A stretch of DNA of 37,328 bases, from assembly GCA_024699645.1 (NCBI GenBank), contig JAILPE010000064.1, forward strand, positions 1-37,328, in the 5' to 3' direction. The translations under genes and the position numbers were made by a program. This stretch comes from Lachnospiraceae bacterium (GTDB lineage Bacteria; Bacillota; Clostridia; Lachnospirales; Lachnospiraceae). Positions 24,400 to 33,730 of the stretch are shown here, one piece after another (position 1 is the stretch's first letter; each line of letters opens with the position of its first letter). The notes beneath the pieces were generated by a model, which searched no databases, was not told the origin of the DNA, and saw only the letters and a program-made list of their open reading frames with translations.

Positions 24400-24442
24400 A
24401 GCATCCGCTGTGTGGCATCGTCCCGCGGCGGGTGCTTTTTTT
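24400..24442 (+). terminator. Terminator of the 221-residue protein gene
   Basis: AGCATCCGC (24400-24408) pairs with GCGGGTGCT (24428-24436) and is followed by a run of T residues (24436-24442). Confidence 0.8.
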
Positions 24443-24468
24443 CTGAGAGAAAGGGGAAATTCTATTAC

Positions 24469-24502
24469 AAAAAAAGGGAAATGCCCGAAAGCATTTCCCT
24501 TT
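24469..24502 (-). terminator. Terminator of the chemoreceptor gene
   Basis: A perfect 12-bp stem (24473-24484 with 24491-24502, 6-base loop) is followed on the minus strand by TTTTTTT. It lies 20 bases after the chemoreceptor stop. Confidence 0.92.
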
Positions 24503-24522
24503 GTGTCTCACTGTATTTCTTG

Positions 24523-26661
24523 TTACAGATTGAACTTTCCGATAACATCCTCAAGATTTCCGGCGTTCTGTTTGCTCTCGGTAGCAAGTCTGCCGATCTG
24601 CTCTGTAACGTTTCCTGTAAGTTCATTCTTGCTTACGATATCCTGAACTCCGTCTGAGTTCGCCCCGGCTGTTGTAGCCACACTTCCGATCTCCTTGGCG
24701 ATCTCGTTAATGGACTTGTTGAGTGTCTGCATTGCATCACCGATCGCTGCAACGGATGATCTGATAGTTCCGACTGCCTCACCGTACTGCTTGGTCTGGG
24801 CTGCGAAATCTTCAAAGTCACGTACGACATCACCCTTCACATAATCGAGGAGTTTTCCGATCTGATCGCGAACCATATTGACCGCACTGTTACTGTCTCC
24901 GACGATAACCTGGATATCTTCGGCTGTCTGACGAGACTGCTCGGCAAGTTTTCCGATCTCATCCGCAACAACCGCGAATCCACGTCCGGATTCTCCGGCT
25001 CTTGCCGCCTCTATTGAAGCATTGAGTGAAAGGAGGTTGGTCTGAGATGTGATCTCCATGATCGCATCAACAAGTTCATTGATCTTTTCAACTGCCTCAA
25101 GGCTCTTGATTGCCTTTTGCATATCCTTGACAACCGTGTCAAGAGTTTCATTGTTGGCCTTGATATCTTCGGAAACCTTATCGTTGATCGCCTTCGTATC
25201 TTTAATGAGTGCCGTTGAATCTTCTTCTCCGAGCTTAACCTTGCCCGTTACATCATTAACAAGACCGAGGATCTTGCTTATCTCATCGTTAACCGACGAA
25301 ATCGAAGAGTTTGTACTCTGTACACCGGATGAAAGTCTGTCTGCGGTATCTGAATTGTCAACAGTAACCTGAACAAGCTCTTTAGTTGTATTCTCAAGGT
25401 CTTCACTACTCTTATTGAGCGATGTACTGCAGTTTCTAAGGACATCAACCGTATCACGCAGCATGCTCGTAACGTCTCCGGCAGCATTCGCAATCCTTCC
25501 GACCTCGTCACGACGTTTACGAAGCGTCTCAAGTTCTTTATTCTCGGAAAGATCGAGATTCGATACTTTAACGAGTGCATCCTGAACCTTAGTGATAGGT
25601 CTCGTAAGCCATCTTACAACGAGCCAGATAACCACGATCATAACGATGCAGGCAGCTGCTGCCATAAGCATTATGTTTCTTGAAGTTGAAGCCGCTTCCG
25701 CATATACCGCGTCTTCATCGACCGCAAGGTATACAAGCCAGTTTGCTTCAGGCATATACTTGTAGTAACTAAGGCGTCTTTCTCCCGAGCTGTCCTTAAA
25801 ATGTTCAAACTTATCCATAGCAAGGTCCGGGAGAACGGGCAGCTCCTCAAGTCCAAGCTGCTCAAGAGTCATCGTTTCCGCCATCTGTATCAACCTGGAA
25901 GTATTTATATAATCATAAAACGCAGTGGAAAGGTCCTGAATCTCAGTCTCTTCGATCACAAGTGTTGCCTTCTCATGATTATTGCAGTACGCATATGTAG
26001 CAGTTCCTTCCTCAGCCGGTGAAGTAAGTACAACAACCTGATTTCCACCCATCTGAACGGCATCGAGGATGCCATTGAATCCATCACTGTTAAGAGTGAT
26101 ACTTGCGTATCCCGAAGGTGTTCCGTCTGCGTTCCAGACAGTTTCTGTAACAAGGATTGAAATCTGGTTTGTTGCAGGTGATACAAGCGCGGTGATCGAT
26201 TTCATCGTTGAGCCGCCTTCAGGGAAGAATATCGACTTAAGCAATTCCGTTGTTTCGGGAGGATTTGAGAAACCAACCATACCGGGATTGTCATGGATGA
26301 TACATGTTCCGTCATAATTGGTGAAACACATACTGTCGAAGTTCGGAATTATCTTTGCGTAGTCTTCGGTATACTTCTGAGCGGTCGCAAGTATATCTGC
26401 GGGAACATTTGCCGCTACGGGATAAACCGCCTTCATCTCCGGAGCCGAAATATACGCATCCAAAAATGCATACTGTGTTTGGCCCCAAGCCTGAAGAAGC
26501 TCGGTAGCGGACTGGACTCTGCCCTGCATAGACTGCTCAGCGCCCATTTCCATATTTTTCATTATACTTGCAGTTGATACTATCGCCTGTGTCATACATC
26601 CTACAAGTGCAATAACAGCAACGAATATTATAATTCGTGAACTCAAGGTCTTTAACTTCAT
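24523..26661 (-). CDS. Methyl-accepting chemotaxis protein with dCache-type sensor
   Basis: A membrane chemoreceptor that passes ligand information to the CheA/CheW array. The 712 residues contain TM1 (about 10-31), an extracytoplasmic double-Cache-like sensor (about 35-320, with [14 protein letters not shown] and [11 protein letters not shown] typical of Cache folds), TM2 (about 329-351), HAMP (352-405) and a cytoplasmic signalling bundle. The highly conserved tip [24 protein letters not shown]...EIGKLAEQS is at about 536-576. Ligands of Cache receptors are often amino acids or organic acids, but none can be assigned here. The ATG at 26661 follows AGGAGG. It has its own promoter and terminator. 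Confidence 0.95.
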   Translation of the reverse strand: MKLKTLSSRIIIFVAVIALVGCMTQAIVSTASIMKNMEMGAEQSMQGRVQSATELLQAWGQTQYAFLDAYISAPEMKAVYPVAANVPADILATAQKYTEDYAKIIPNFDSMCFTNYDGTCIIHDNPGMVGFSNPPETTELLKSIFFPEGGSTMKSITALVSPATNQISILVTETVWNADGTPSGYASITLNSDGFNGILDAVQMGGNQVVVLTSPAEEGTATYAYCNNHEKATLVIEETEIQDLSTAFYDYINTSRLIQMAETMTLEQLGLEELPVLPDLAMDKFEHFKDSSGERRLSYYKYMPEANWLVYLAVDEDAVYAEAASTSRNIMLMAAAACIVMIVVIWLVVRWLTRPITKVQDALVKVSNLDLSENKELETLRKRRDEVGRIANAAGDVTSMLRDTVDVLRNCSTSLNKSSEDLENTTKELVQVTVDNSDTADRLSSGVQSTNSSISSVNDEISKILGLVNDVTGKVKLGEEDSTALIKDTKAINDKVSEDIKANNETLDTVVKDMQKAIKSLEAVEKINELVDAIMEITSQTNLLSLNASIEAARAGESGRGFAVVADEIGKLAEQSRQTAEDIQVIVGDSNSAVNMVRDQIGKLLDYVKGDVVRDFEDFAAQTKQYGEAVGTIRSSVAAIGDAMQTLNKSINEIAKEIGSVATTAGANSDGVQDIVSKNELTGNVTEQIGRLATESKQNAGNLEDVIGKFNL

Positions 26662-26702
26662 ATATTTACCTCCTGACTTGGAATAAATTGTCGATTTCCT
26701 AT

Positions 26703-26731
26703 AATTTAACATCAAATTTGCATGTTGTCAA
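26703..26731 (-). promoter_or_regulatory. Promoter of the chemoreceptor gene
   Basis: TTGACA (26726-26731) and TAAATT (26703-26708) are separated by 17 bases on the minus strand, 42 bases before the ATG. The region further upstream is very AT-rich and contains TGCAA/TTGC half-sites (26790-26807) resembling those before pckA. No flagellar sigma-28 promoter was seen. Confidence 0.65.
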
Positions 26732-26879
26732 TCTGTTTTATGTTTTTATCTTGATATTTGCCTATTATTTTTTGTCATTTTTCCTATTGGCAATATTATA
26801 TTTTGCATATCGTGATATTTCCATTTAATTATCGTTTGTCAATCGTTATCTTTGTTCGGTTATTATAGGATTATAAACG

Positions 26880-26912
26880 GAACCACTCGGTAATCTGATT
26901 ACCGAGTGGTTC
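26880..26912 (-). terminator. 15-bp hairpin after the Sir2 gene
   Basis: A perfect 15-bp stem (26880-26894 with 26898-26912) with a 3-base loop lies 25 bases beyond the sir2 stop. The following tract on the minus strand is only CGTTTAT, so termination may be incomplete. It could also insulate the chemoreceptor promoter. Confidence 0.6.
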
Positions 26913-26936
26913 ATAAGTTATTCTCAATCACAAAAT

Positions 26937-27788
26937 TCACGAAATCCTGTCACATAATCCTTCAAATACTTCGCCGAGCTTTTTGTGAAGTACCATGTCA
27001 GCTTCCCCGTCAAACGGGGTTTCCGAAAGATTAATAAGGATCAGCTTATTTCCCTTATAATAATTTACAAGGCCCGCAGCGGGATATACAACAAGTGAAG
27101 TACCGGCTACGATCAGAACATCCGCCGCTGAAATAAACCTTCTCGAGCAGTCCCAAATGTAGTCATCAAGGCCTTCCTCATAAAGAACGACATCGGGTTT
27201 GATCAGTCCTCCGCATTTATCGCAAAGCGGAAGATAATACTTTCTTCCGTCCTTTTCGAGAGCCGGGCCCCTGCCCTCTTCCGCATCGTCACTACCGCTT
27301 TCCGAGGAACGGCCGTGGCCTTGGGCGTAACCTTTTTTAACTCCATTATCTATCGCATCGATCATATACTGTCCGTCAAATTTCTTTCCGCAATTCATAC
27401 ACGTATTGGATGCAACCGTTCCGTGGATCTCATATACGTTCTTACTTCCGGCCTTTTGATGAAGTCCGTCAATATTCTGCGTTATTACAGCTTTGAGCTT
27501 ACCCATCGCCTCAAGCTTCGCGAGTTCCTTATGAGTCGTGTTGGGTTCTATCCCCGAAAGAAGTATCTTATCCCGATAGAAACGGTAAAATTCATCGGGA
27601 CGCGCCTTAAAGAACGAATGACTGATAATCGTCTCGGGCGGATAATCATACTTCATATTATATAATCCGTCGACACTTCTGAAATCAGGTATCCCGCTTT
27701 CCGTAGATACTCCGGCTCCTCCGAAAAACACAATGTTGTTGCTTTCCTTAATGATCTGTCTGAACTCCTCAATACTTCCTTCCTTCAC
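26937..27788 (-). CDS. Sir2-family NAD-dependent protein deacetylase
   Basis: A cytoplasmic sirtuin that removes acyl groups from lysines using NAD. The 283 residues include GGAGVSTESGIPDFRS (23-38), TQNIDGLHQKAG with the catalytic His in YEIHGTV, and a zinc site formed by CMNC and CDKC. Between the two Cys pairs there is a roughly 40-residue insert with Gly/Ser/Asp/Glu-rich low complexity, which makes the zinc domain longer than usual. The start is GTG with AAAGGAG 6 bases upstream. It lies between the chemoreceptor and the DHH phosphoesterase on the same strand, separated by hairpins on both sides. An acetyltransferase gene lies 5 kb away, with no evidence that they are linked. Confidence 0.93.
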   Translation of the reverse strand: MKEGSIEEFRQIIKESNNIVFFGGAGVSTESGIPDFRSVDGLYNMKYDYPPETIISHSFFKARPDEFYRFYRDKILLSGIEPNTTHKELAKLEAMGKLKAVITQNIDGLHQKAGSKNVYEIHGTVASNTCMNCGKKFDGQYMIDAIDNGVKKGYAQGHGRSSESGSDDAEEGRGPALEKDGRKYYLPLCDKCGGLIKPDVVLYEEGLDDYIWDCSRRFISAADVLIVAGTSLVVYPAAGLVNYYKGNKLILINLSETPFDGEADMVLHKKLGEVFEGLCDRIS

Positions 27789-27884
27789 CGCTTTCTCCTT
27801 TCCGCTCTTTTCAAGCCTTCCGGTTCCCTTCCCCGTGCTGACGCTTATGTGACAGGATTAAACGACCGGTGCTCCAATAACAAA

Positions 27885-27906
27885 GAAGGAGGGAAACCCC
27901 TCCTTC
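27885..27906 (-). terminator. Terminator of the DHH phosphoesterase gene
   Basis: A 9-bp GC-rich stem (27885-27893 with 27898-27906) is followed on the minus strand by TTTGTTATT, 16 bases after the stop codon. Confidence 0.75.
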
Positions 27907-27921
27907 CTCAAGTATCTGCAT

Positions 27922-28842
27922 TTAATTGTTAGCCATCTCGCAAAGCTCGTTAAGCATCTTGGGAAGCTCTGTCTTCATGGTTTCATCTGAGAACTGACAG
28001 GTTCCGACTGCCTTATGACCGCCGCCGTTATATCTGAGCATAAGCGCTCCGACATCTACATTACTTGTACGGTTAAGTATGCTGTAACCAACCGCTGCCG
28101 AACATCCCCGTCCGCCCTTGCCGTTTACGATCCATGCCGAAATGTTCTGATCGGGGTAAAGGCTGTAGATCATGAATCTGTTTCCCGTGTAGATGGGATC
28201 CACTCCGCGAAGATCTGAAATGATAACATTACCTTTTGTAACGGTATGAGCCTTAACCATCTCTACAAACTTCTCTGTCTGTTCGTTATATACTTCGATC
28301 CTCTCCTTAACATCGGACAGCTCAAGGATCTCCTGTGTCGACATAGTACGGCAGGCATCCATAAGCTTTTCCATAAGAAGATAATTCGGAATGGTGAACT
28401 GTCTCCAACGTCCGAGACCTGTTCTGGGATCCATCAGGAATCCGACAAGGATCCAACCCTGGGGATTCATGACATCATCATATGTAAGATTGCCCGAATC
28501 TACCTTATCAACAGCTTCCATAAGATCATCGAACTGGGGAAATCTCTCTCTTCCGCCGTAATACTCATATATGATCCTTGCACACGAAGGAGTGATCCTG
28601 CTCTCTCCCTTATATTTTCCTTCAAGCTGATTACGCTCAAACTCACTTGAGTGGTGATCAAACCACAATCCGCATCCCGGAACGAACGGAACATTTGCAA
28701 GCACATCGTTTTCCGTGATCTCGATAAGCCCGTCCTGAAGGTCCTTGGGATGAACAAACTTCCAGCTGTCAATAATCCCGACTTCCTTTAAAAGTGCTCC
28801 GCATGCAAGTCCGTCAAAATCTGATCTTGTAATTAGTCTCAT
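27922..28842 (-). CDS. DHH/DHHA1-family phosphoesterase
   Basis: A probable cytoplasmic phosphodiesterase or phosphatase of the DHH superfamily (relatives act on nanoRNA, pAp, cyclic dinucleotide products or polyphosphate). The 306 residues show the metal-binding motifs TRSDFDGLACG (N terminus) and WFDHHSSEF, and a C-terminal DHHA1 domain with YNGGGHKAVGTCQF. Such genes are often labelled exopolyphosphatase, but the substrate cannot be decided. A pGpG-degrading role would suit a c-di-GMP-using cell, as inference only. The ATG at 28842 is chosen for GGATAGGAG and because the upstream 12 residues lack family character. Confidence 0.85.
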   Translation of the reverse strand: MRLITRSDFDGLACGALLKEVGIIDSWKFVHPKDLQDGLIEITENDVLANVPFVPGCGLWFDHHSSEFERNQLEGKYKGESRITPSCARIIYEYYGGRERFPQFDDLMEAVDKVDSGNLTYDDVMNPQGWILVGFLMDPRTGLGRWRQFTIPNYLLMEKLMDACRTMSTQEILELSDVKERIEVYNEQTEKFVEMVKAHTVTKGNVIISDLRGVDPIYTGNRFMIYSLYPDQNISAWIVNGKGGRGCSAAVGYSILNRTSNVDVGALMLRYNGGGHKAVGTCQFSDETMKTELPKMLNELCEMANN

Positions 28843-29019
28843 AATTTCTCCTATCCTTTTCTCCCGCCCATAATACAAAATGCCGTCATTACAATCTGTC
28901 CGCCTGCCTCAGGCAAACAAAACATATTTCATGACTGCATCAAAATCGTTAAAATCGATTTTACACTTCACGTTTTAACAATCCATTGCTTTGCTAAGCG
29001 AATCTTTTTCACGTAAATC

Positions 29020-29047
29020 ATTATATCATATCTCAAAAATCTGTAAA
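29020..29047 (-). promoter_or_regulatory. Promoter of the DHH gene
   Basis: TTTACA (29042-29047) and TATAAT (29020-29025) are spaced by 16 bases on the minus strand. The leader of about 170 bases holds a short hairpin, GCCTG/CAGGC (near 28906-28918). Confidence 0.7.
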
Positions 29048-29061
29048 GCATAGTTCACGCT

Positions 29062-29529
29062 TTATTCGATGAGACAGACCGCGCTCGCTTTCATTCCCTC
29101 TCCGCTGCCCGTAAAACCGAGTCCTTCTTCCGTCGTTGCCTTGATATTGACGCGATCCGCCTCAATTCCCATGGCACACGCGATATTCTCGCGCATCGCA
29201 TCTATATAAGGTAATAATTTCGGCTTCTGCGCCACCACCGTAGCATCAACATTTACAGGTTTGTATCCCTTAGCCGAAAGGATCTTCATCACTTCTTCAA
29301 GCAGCCTTATGCTCGAGATTCCCTTATATCGGTCATCCGTATCGGGGAAATGGTATCCTATGTCATGCTCTCCCGCTGCGCCGAGGAGTGCATCCATTAT
29401 GGCATGCACGAGAACATCGGCATCCGAATGTCCGAGAAGTCCCTTTTCAAAAGGAATCTTCACTCCACCGAGTATTAAATCCCTGCCTTCGACAAGCTTG
29501 TGTACATCGTATCCCGAGCCAATGCGCAT
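29062..29529 (-). CDS. ispF: 2-C-methyl-D-erythritol 2,4-cyclodiphosphate synthase
   Basis: IspF cyclises CDP-methylerythritol 2-phosphate to MEcPP in the non-mevalonate isoprenoid pathway. The 155 residues are full length, with the metal-binding D8-x-H10 (GYDVHKL) and H42, and hallmark segments [22 protein letters not shown] and [15 protein letters not shown]. It starts at ATG with GAAAGGGA upstream. It lies downstream of pheST but behind a terminator, and no strong promoter of its own was identified in the short gap. Confidence 0.97.
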   Translation of the reverse strand: MRIGSGYDVHKLVEGRDLILGGVKIPFEKGLLGHSDADVLVHAIMDALLGAAGEHDIGYHFPDTDDRYKGISSIRLLEEVMKILSAKGYKPVNVDATVVAQKPKLLPYIDAMRENIACAMGIEADRVNIKATTEEGLGFTGSGEGMKASAVCLIE

Positions 29530-29597
29530 ATTATTCCCTTTCTTTTCTTCTTTTGTACATTACGTGAATCATCCCGTAATATATTTCATTATACCTG

Positions 29598-29634
29598 AAA
29601 AAGAACGGGAACGCACCGTTTTTCGCGTTCCCGT
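29598..29634 (-). terminator. Terminator of pheST
   Basis: A 10-bp perfect stem (29605-29614 with 29625-29634, 10-base loop) is followed on the minus strand by TCTTTTTC. It is located 8 bases after the pheT stop. Confidence 0.85.
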
Positions 29635-29641
29635 AATAATA

Positions 29642-32056
29642 TCATGATCTGAGTTCAACTGCGTACTTATCTTTAAGTGCCCCGAGTATCTTATCTACCT
29701 CAGCGTTTATGACTTCATCGGTAAATTCCATATCTCCCGGAGTAAATACCACGCTGTATGCAAGGCTCTTCTTGCCTGCGGGCAGCTGAGCGCCTTCGTA
29801 AATATCGAAGAGACTTACTAAAGTCACATAAGCGCTTGCTTCCTTAATAACCGATTCAACCGCGCCTGCCGTGATGGCTTTATCCATAACGAGCGCAAGG
29901 TCACGCTTCTCAATCGCGAACTTCGGAAGAGGAGCGAAAACGCGCTTCTTTCCGAATATGCCCTCAAGAGCCTTAATGTCGAGCTGCGCAACGTACATGG
30001 GCACGCGCGCATCAAGCTCGTCGGCTATCTCGTAAAGGACCTGTCCCATAAGACCGATTTCCTTGCCGTCATAGGAAACTGCCGCGCTCCTGCCGGGATG
30101 AAGGAATGTATATTCTTTTGCATCATACGCGAATCTGATATCAAGTGCGTCGGCAACATTTTCTACAAGACCTTTAAGCGAGAAGAAGTCCTCCTCATCG
30201 CCGAAAACACCGATACAGAGCGTTTCTCTCTCATCGGGGTATTCCTTAAGCGGAAGCTCTTTTGCGAAGAACCTGTTTCCGAGCTCGAAAATCCTGCCCG
30301 AAAGAGTTCCCCTCTTCTGGTTTCTTGCCATCGCCGCGATCATCTGAGGAACAAGAGTTGTTCTCATAAGTGAAAGGTCGATGTTTATAGGGTTGATGAG
30401 CTTGATCGCAAATCTCTCGGGTGCATCGGCCGGAAGACGTAAAAGATCAAGGTCGGAAGGCGAGAAGAAGGAGTAATGGATTCCTTCATAAGCGCCGCCT
30501 GCGCAAAGCGCATTCTTAATCTTAAGGCTTGTGCGCTGAGCAAGACTGAGTCCGCCCGGCGTAACCTGTGCGGTGGGCATGAGAGTGGGAGTGATGTGGC
30601 TGTAGCCGTACATTCTGATGATCTCCTCGGCTACGTCCTGATAAGACTCCATGTCCTCTCTGTATGCGGGGATGCTGATTGTGAGGTTGTCCCCATCGAT
30701 TACGGGCTCGAAGCAAAGTCCCGTAAGGATTCTCTTGATATCAGCCTCGGGAACGGTGATTCCGAGCACGCCGCAAACCTTTTTGATGCTGACGGTGAGC
30801 TTGGAGGGCTCAACCGAATTTCCTGTGTTTACATCGAAGTGAGATGACGAAACCTTGCCGCATCCAAGCTCTTCGATAAGGTGCAAGGCGCGTTTCATGG
30901 CCATAACGGTAGCATACTCATCGACGCCCTTTGCGTATCTTGCGCTCGAATCGGAAGCCTGTCCGAGAGCACGTGAGCTCTTACGGATGTTGTCGCGGGC
31001 GAATTTGGCGGACTCGAACATTACGGCCGAGGTCGTATCGAGGATCTCTGAATTGAGACCGCCCATGATTCCCGCAAGCGCAACGGGCTTCTCACCGTCA
31101 CAGATTACAAGGTTGTCGTGTGTAAGAGAAAACTCTTTCTCATCAAGAGTCACTATCTTCTCGCCGTCCGCCGCGCGTCTTACATTGATACGGCCGCCCT
31201 TCAAGTAGCTAAAGTCAAACGCATGCATGGGCTGACCGAGTTCTTTGAGGACATAGTTTGTGATGTCGACAATGTTTGAGATTGCCTGGCAACCGACAAG
31301 CGCAAGCCTGCGTCTCATCCAGGCCGGAGACTCTTTGATCCGGACGTCCGAAACGTAATGAGCACTGTATCTGGGGCAAAGATCGGGAGCCTCAACGGTA
31401 ACATTAAAATCAATCGTCTCACCCGAAGGTGTGTACGAAAGATCGGGTGTTTTTACTTCTTTGCCGAGAACCGCAGCAACTTCTCTTGCGATACCGAAGA
31501 TGCTCTGGCAGTCGGGTCTGTTTGCGGTGATGGAAATATCGAAAATATAATCATCAAGACCGAGGATCGGCTTAACGTCTGCTCCGACAGGTGCATCATC
31601 GGGTAGAACAAGGAGTCCGTTGTAGCCTGCACCCGGGTACATGTCCTCGCTTACGCCGAGCTCGGTTCCCGAGCAGAGCATACCGAACGAATCATAGCCG
31701 CGAAGCTTTCCCTGACCGATGGTCATAACGCCCTCGATTGTCTTGTGGTCCTTAGCCGTTGCATAAACGGTGGCGCCTATAAGCGCTAAGGGGAACTTCT
31801 TGCCGGCAGTCACATTATCGGCGCCGCAGCAGATCTGGAGCTCTTCGGAACCGTTATCAACCTTGCAAAGAGAAAGGTGTGTGCCCTCGATGGGCTCGCA
31901 GGACTTTACAAGTCCGACAACAACCTTGCTTATCGCCTCGCCGACTTCATGCTTTTCCTCTACTTCAAAACCGCATGAGAAGAGCTTTTCTTCAAGCTCA
32001 TCAGCGGTAACATCTATATCTACGTAATCTTTTAACCAACTAAGCGGTACTAACAT
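29642..32056 (-). CDS. pheT: Phenylalanyl-tRNA synthetase beta subunit
   Basis: The beta chain of the alpha2-beta2 enzyme that charges tRNA-Phe; it provides tRNA binding and editing. The 804 residues match the family length. Visible parts are the N-terminal EMAP/OB tRNA-binding domain (about 40-150), the B3/B4 editing domain (about 210-385), the B5 domain (about 405-475), the catalytic-like core, and the C-terminal ferredoxin-fold anticodon-binding domain (about 710-804, with LPKFAIEKRDLALVMD). It starts 21 bases after the pheS stop with an AGGAAGG ribosome site, so the two form one operon under T-box control. Confidence 0.97.
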   Translation of the reverse strand: MLVPLSWLKDYVDIDVTADELEEKLFSCGFEVEEKHEVGEAISKVVVGLVKSCEPIEGTHLSLCKVDNGSEELQICCGADNVTAGKKFPLALIGATVYATAKDHKTIEGVMTIGQGKLRGYDSFGMLCSGTELGVSEDMYPGAGYNGLLVLPDDAPVGADVKPILGLDDYIFDISITANRPDCQSIFGIAREVAAVLGKEVKTPDLSYTPSGETIDFNVTVEAPDLCPRYSAHYVSDVRIKESPAWMRRRLALVGCQAISNIVDITNYVLKELGQPMHAFDFSYLKGGRINVRRAADGEKIVTLDEKEFSLTHDNLVICDGEKPVALAGIMGGLNSEILDTTSAVMFESAKFARDNIRKSSRALGQASDSSARYAKGVDEYATVMAMKRALHLIEELGCGKVSSSHFDVNTGNSVEPSKLTVSIKKVCGVLGITVPEADIKRILTGLCFEPVIDGDNLTISIPAYREDMESYQDVAEEIIRMYGYSHITPTLMPTAQVTPGGLSLAQRTSLKIKNALCAGGAYEGIHYSFFSPSDLDLLRLPADAPERFAIKLINPINIDLSLMRTTLVPQMIAAMARNQKRGTLSGRIFELGNRFFAKELPLKEYPDERETLCIGVFGDEEDFFSLKGLVENVADALDIRFAYDAKEYTFLHPGRSAAVSYDGKEIGLMGQVLYEIADELDARVPMYVAQLDIKALEGIFGKKRVFAPLPKFAIEKRDLALVMDKAITAGAVESVIKEASAYVTLVSLFDIYEGAQLPAGKKSLAYSVVFTPGDMEFTDEVINAEVDKILGALKDKYAVELRS

Positions 32057-32077
32057 ATCAGAAAACCTTCCTTTCCA

Positions 32078-33118
32078 TTAGTCATCAATCTGGGAGAGAA
32101 CTCGCAGATCCGATTCAAAGAGCATCTTTATGTTATTGATGCCGTACTTGAGCATCGCAATTCTTTCGATACCGATACCGAAAGCGAAACCGCTGTACAC
32201 ATCGCTGTCTATACCGCAGCCCTCAAGAACTTTCTTATTGACTACGCCTGCACCGAGAACCTCTATCCAGCCCGTGCCCTTGCAAAGTCTGCAGCCCTTG
32301 CCGCCGCACTCGAAGCAGCTTACGTCAACTTCTACGGAAGGCTCCGTGAACGGGAAGTAAGAAGGACGAAGTCTTGTCCTTGTGCCCGCGCCGAAGATTT
32401 TGGTCACGAACTCGTCAAGCATGCCGTTAAGGTCGCAAAGAGTGATTCCCTTGTCGACAACGAGTCCCTCCATCTGGGTGAACATAGGCGAATGAGTGGC
32501 ATCATCGTCGGAACGGAAAACCTTACCGGGGGAAATGATCTTAATGGGAGGCTTCTTGTTCTCCATTACATGGATCTGGCCCGCAGATGTCTGGGTACGG
32601 AGCAGGAACTCGGGTGAAAGATAAAATGTATCCTGCATATCCCTTGCGGGGTGATCGGCGGGAGTGTTAAGAGCCGTGAAGTTATAATGATCGGTCTCAA
32701 TCTCCGTTCCTTCATAGATTTCAAAGCCCATCGATCCAAAGATATCAACGATCTGATTTCTTACCTGTGTGTTGGGATGAAGGTTGCCCTTCACCTGCTT
32801 CTTGGCGGGAAGCGTAACGTCAATCTTCTCGCTGTCATACCTTGCGCGCATTTCAGCTTCCTTAAGCTTTGCGTCAAGCTCGTCAAAACGCTCGGCAGCC
32901 CAGTTTTTGATCTCGTTTACCGCTTTTCCGTACTCTGCCTTGAGTTCGTTCGGGATTTTGCCCATTTCGCGCATAAGCGTACCGATCTTACCGGCCTTGG
33001 GGTCCATTATCCCCTTCTTGTACTCGTAAACGCTCTTTGAGCTTGCAAGGTCCTTGATGTCAGCAAGAACTTCGTCCTTTATGGCCGAGAGTTTCGCTGT
33101 CAGTTCGTTCATATCCAT
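32078..33118 (-). CDS. pheS: Phenylalanyl-tRNA synthetase alpha subunit
   Basis: The catalytic alpha chain of phenylalanyl-tRNA synthetase. The 346 residues contain an N-terminal coiled coil (about 1-95), class II motif 2 ([20 protein letters not shown]) and motif 3 ([17 protein letters not shown]). [17 protein letters not shown] segment in the core resembles a zinc-like Cys cluster present in many bacterial PheS proteins. The ATG at 33118 follows AAGGAGG. It heads the pheST operon, downstream of a T-box leader. Confidence 0.97.
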   Translation of the reverse strand: MDMNELTAKLSAIKDEVLADIKDLASSKSVYEYKKGIMDPKAGKIGTLMREMGKIPNELKAEYGKAVNEIKNWAAERFDELDAKLKEAEMRARYDSEKIDVTLPAKKQVKGNLHPNTQVRNQIVDIFGSMGFEIYEGTEIETDHYNFTALNTPADHPARDMQDTFYLSPEFLLRTQTSAGQIHVMENKKPPIKIISPGKVFRSDDDATHSPMFTQMEGLVVDKGITLCDLNGMLDEFVTKIFGAGTRTRLRPSYFPFTEPSVEVDVSCFECGGKGCRLCKGTGWIEVLGAGVVNKKVLEGCGIDSDVYSGFAFGIGIERIAMLKYGINNIKMLFESDLRVLSQIDD

Positions 33119-33228
33119 GATCGTTCCTCCTTAAATGTTTCTCATGTTCAGTGCGAGGGGTCATCTCGCGTACAAGTCCGCTCGATGTCCGTTCACCCAA
33201 CCGTCTGTATGCCGGGATCTTTATAAAA

Positions 33229-33612
33229 CAAAAAAGCCCCTCAGGAATATTCCTGAAGGGACGAATAATTATCCGCGGTACCACCCTGTTTCGGACGCTG
33301 TACTTTTCTGAGCCGTGAGCGGTCACTGTATATAGATCACGTTCTTCCTGCCGGCACTCTAAAAACACCTCATCCGCACTCTGTCGCGCCGTAATGCTGC
33401 GCCTGCATCCCGCTTAACCATCCGGGACGGATCCCGCTTCCAAGAAAAAACTTTGCCAAATGCGGTTCCTCGATCCGTCTTCTGTTTTCGCGGAAAGGCT
33501 CTGATGCTGAAATTCGTGTCTCTGCTTTCTCCGCCGCGCTCTCAGCCCGTGACGCGACTCTCTGTCGGAGTGTTTCAAAGATACTACTTACACATCTTCA
33601 TCGCCGAAACTA
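33229..33612 (-). ncRNA. T-box leader (tRNA-Phe sensing) of pheST
   Basis: The conserved T-box sequence AGGGTGGTACCGCGG lies at 33287-33273 on the minus strand. It is followed by a terminator with a palindromic stem (33238-33260) and a TTTTTT run (33235-33230). About 320 bases upstream of it fit the Stem I to Stem III region. An AGTA motif near the start and a UUC triplet followed by A in an unpaired-looking stretch (about 33511-33513) are consistent with a Phe specifier. Uncharged tRNA-Phe would pair with the bulge and allow read-through into pheS. Confidence 0.93.
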
Positions 33613-33618
33613 CTCGGT

Positions 33619-33647
33619 ATTATATGTTGTGGCGGAAGAATTGTCAA
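33619..33647 (-). promoter_or_regulatory. Sigma-A promoter of the pheST T-box transcript
   Basis: Consensus TTGACA (33642-33647) and TATAAT (33619-33624) are spaced by 17 bases on the minus strand. It begins only four bases after the tandem repeat at the end of the EamA gene. Confidence 0.92.
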
Positions 33648-33650
33648 TAA

Positions 33651-33730
33651 GGTTGAACTGCCACGGAAATAAACCGATGATCACCCGGTCGGTTGAACTG
33701 CCACGGCAATAAACCGATGATCACCCGGTC
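33651..33730 (-). repeat. 40-bp tandem repeat spanning the EamA gene stop codon
   Basis: Two copies (33651-33690 and 33691-33730) differ at one base. The right-hand copy contains the last codons and TGA stop of the transporter gene (33721-33723). Each copy contains ACCG-N9-CGGT followed by TTTATT on the minus strand, which may act as a weak duplicated terminator. Confidence 0.93.

Noticed and set aside
30476-30847. Plus-strand open frame opposite pheT
   Set aside because: Shadow frame within a full-length, well-recognised synthetase gene.
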